NCBI GenBank assembly: GCA_000444245.1
Contig: ATSW01005168.1
Span: forward strand, 1 to 30,471
Direction of reading: 5' to 3'
DNA length: 30,471 bases
From: Botryllus schlosseri
Lineage: Eukaryota > Chordata > Ascidiacea > Stolidobranchia > Styelidae
The notes under the pieces were generated by a model that was not told where the DNA came from, searched no databases, and worked only from the letters and a program-made list of their open reading frames with translations. This document shows, one piece after another, positions 30,432 through 30,471 of this stretch. Position 1 is the stretch's first letter. Each line of letters begins with the position of its first letter. Both the position numbers and the translations under genes were made by a program.

Positions 30432-30471
30432 AGTTACAGTCCATCCTCAAGATTACCGGACCACGACTGAT

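Overview
The window looks like about 30 kb of AT-rich, intron-bearing animal DNA, most likely an invertebrate. I see no bacterial operons, no rRNA, no functional tRNA gene and no CRISPR array. The animal assignment rests on the repeat content: many short hAT-type elements with 8-bp target duplications, tRNA-headed SINEs, a Penelope-like retroelement piece with a GIY-YIG endonuclease, and a fragment of a multicopy protein family that I recall from invertebrate genomes. The species cannot be named from the sequence.

The best host gene is not visible as one open frame. On the minus strand, 16031 down to 14984, four short coding pieces join through good splice sites. Every intron is in phase 1 and every donor reads GTGAGT. 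The predicted precursor has 139 residues: a signal peptide, a furin-type RQRR site, and a basic mature part with eight cysteines. An AATAAA signal lies 6 bases past the stop. I do not recognise the family, and it is the main candidate for something undescribed. Two further minus-strand stretches (5178-4669 and 5824-5643) may be exons of another gene, with weaker support.

Layout. 1-1000: a decayed hAT element interrupted by a 585-bp TAGGGCAAG MITE. 1329-3900: several hAT ends and a small fold-back. 4669-5824: possible exons. 6574-6760: a palindromic Penelope terminal repeat. 7250-7602: a TAGGGTTACC MITE with an 8-bp duplication. 8667-9778: a SINE split by a 745-bp hAT element. 11500-11558: a strong hairpin. 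12937-13546: a hAT-like element carrying a SINE with a 12-bp duplication. 13730-14574: a second TAGGGCAAG MITE carrying its own tRNA-like insert. 14972-16031: the secreted-peptide gene. 16175-16603: a piggyBac-like MITE. 16804-17258: the gene-family relic. 19276-19973: a hAT MITE with a perfect duplication. 21958-22787: a Penelope fragment inside 115-bp inverted repeats, followed by a 560-bp fold-back at 22846-23405. 24141-24809: two SINEs. 26053 onward: a MITE fragment, then mostly unassigned sequence with scattered N calls (28773-29489), and near the end a palindrome-bearing element and a fifth Penelope terminal repeat.

Most DNA outside the candidate gene is therefore layered transposon debris. 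The relative order of insertions can be read in several places because one element interrupts another and the target duplications survive. Everything was read by eye, so boundaries without a target duplication are approximate.
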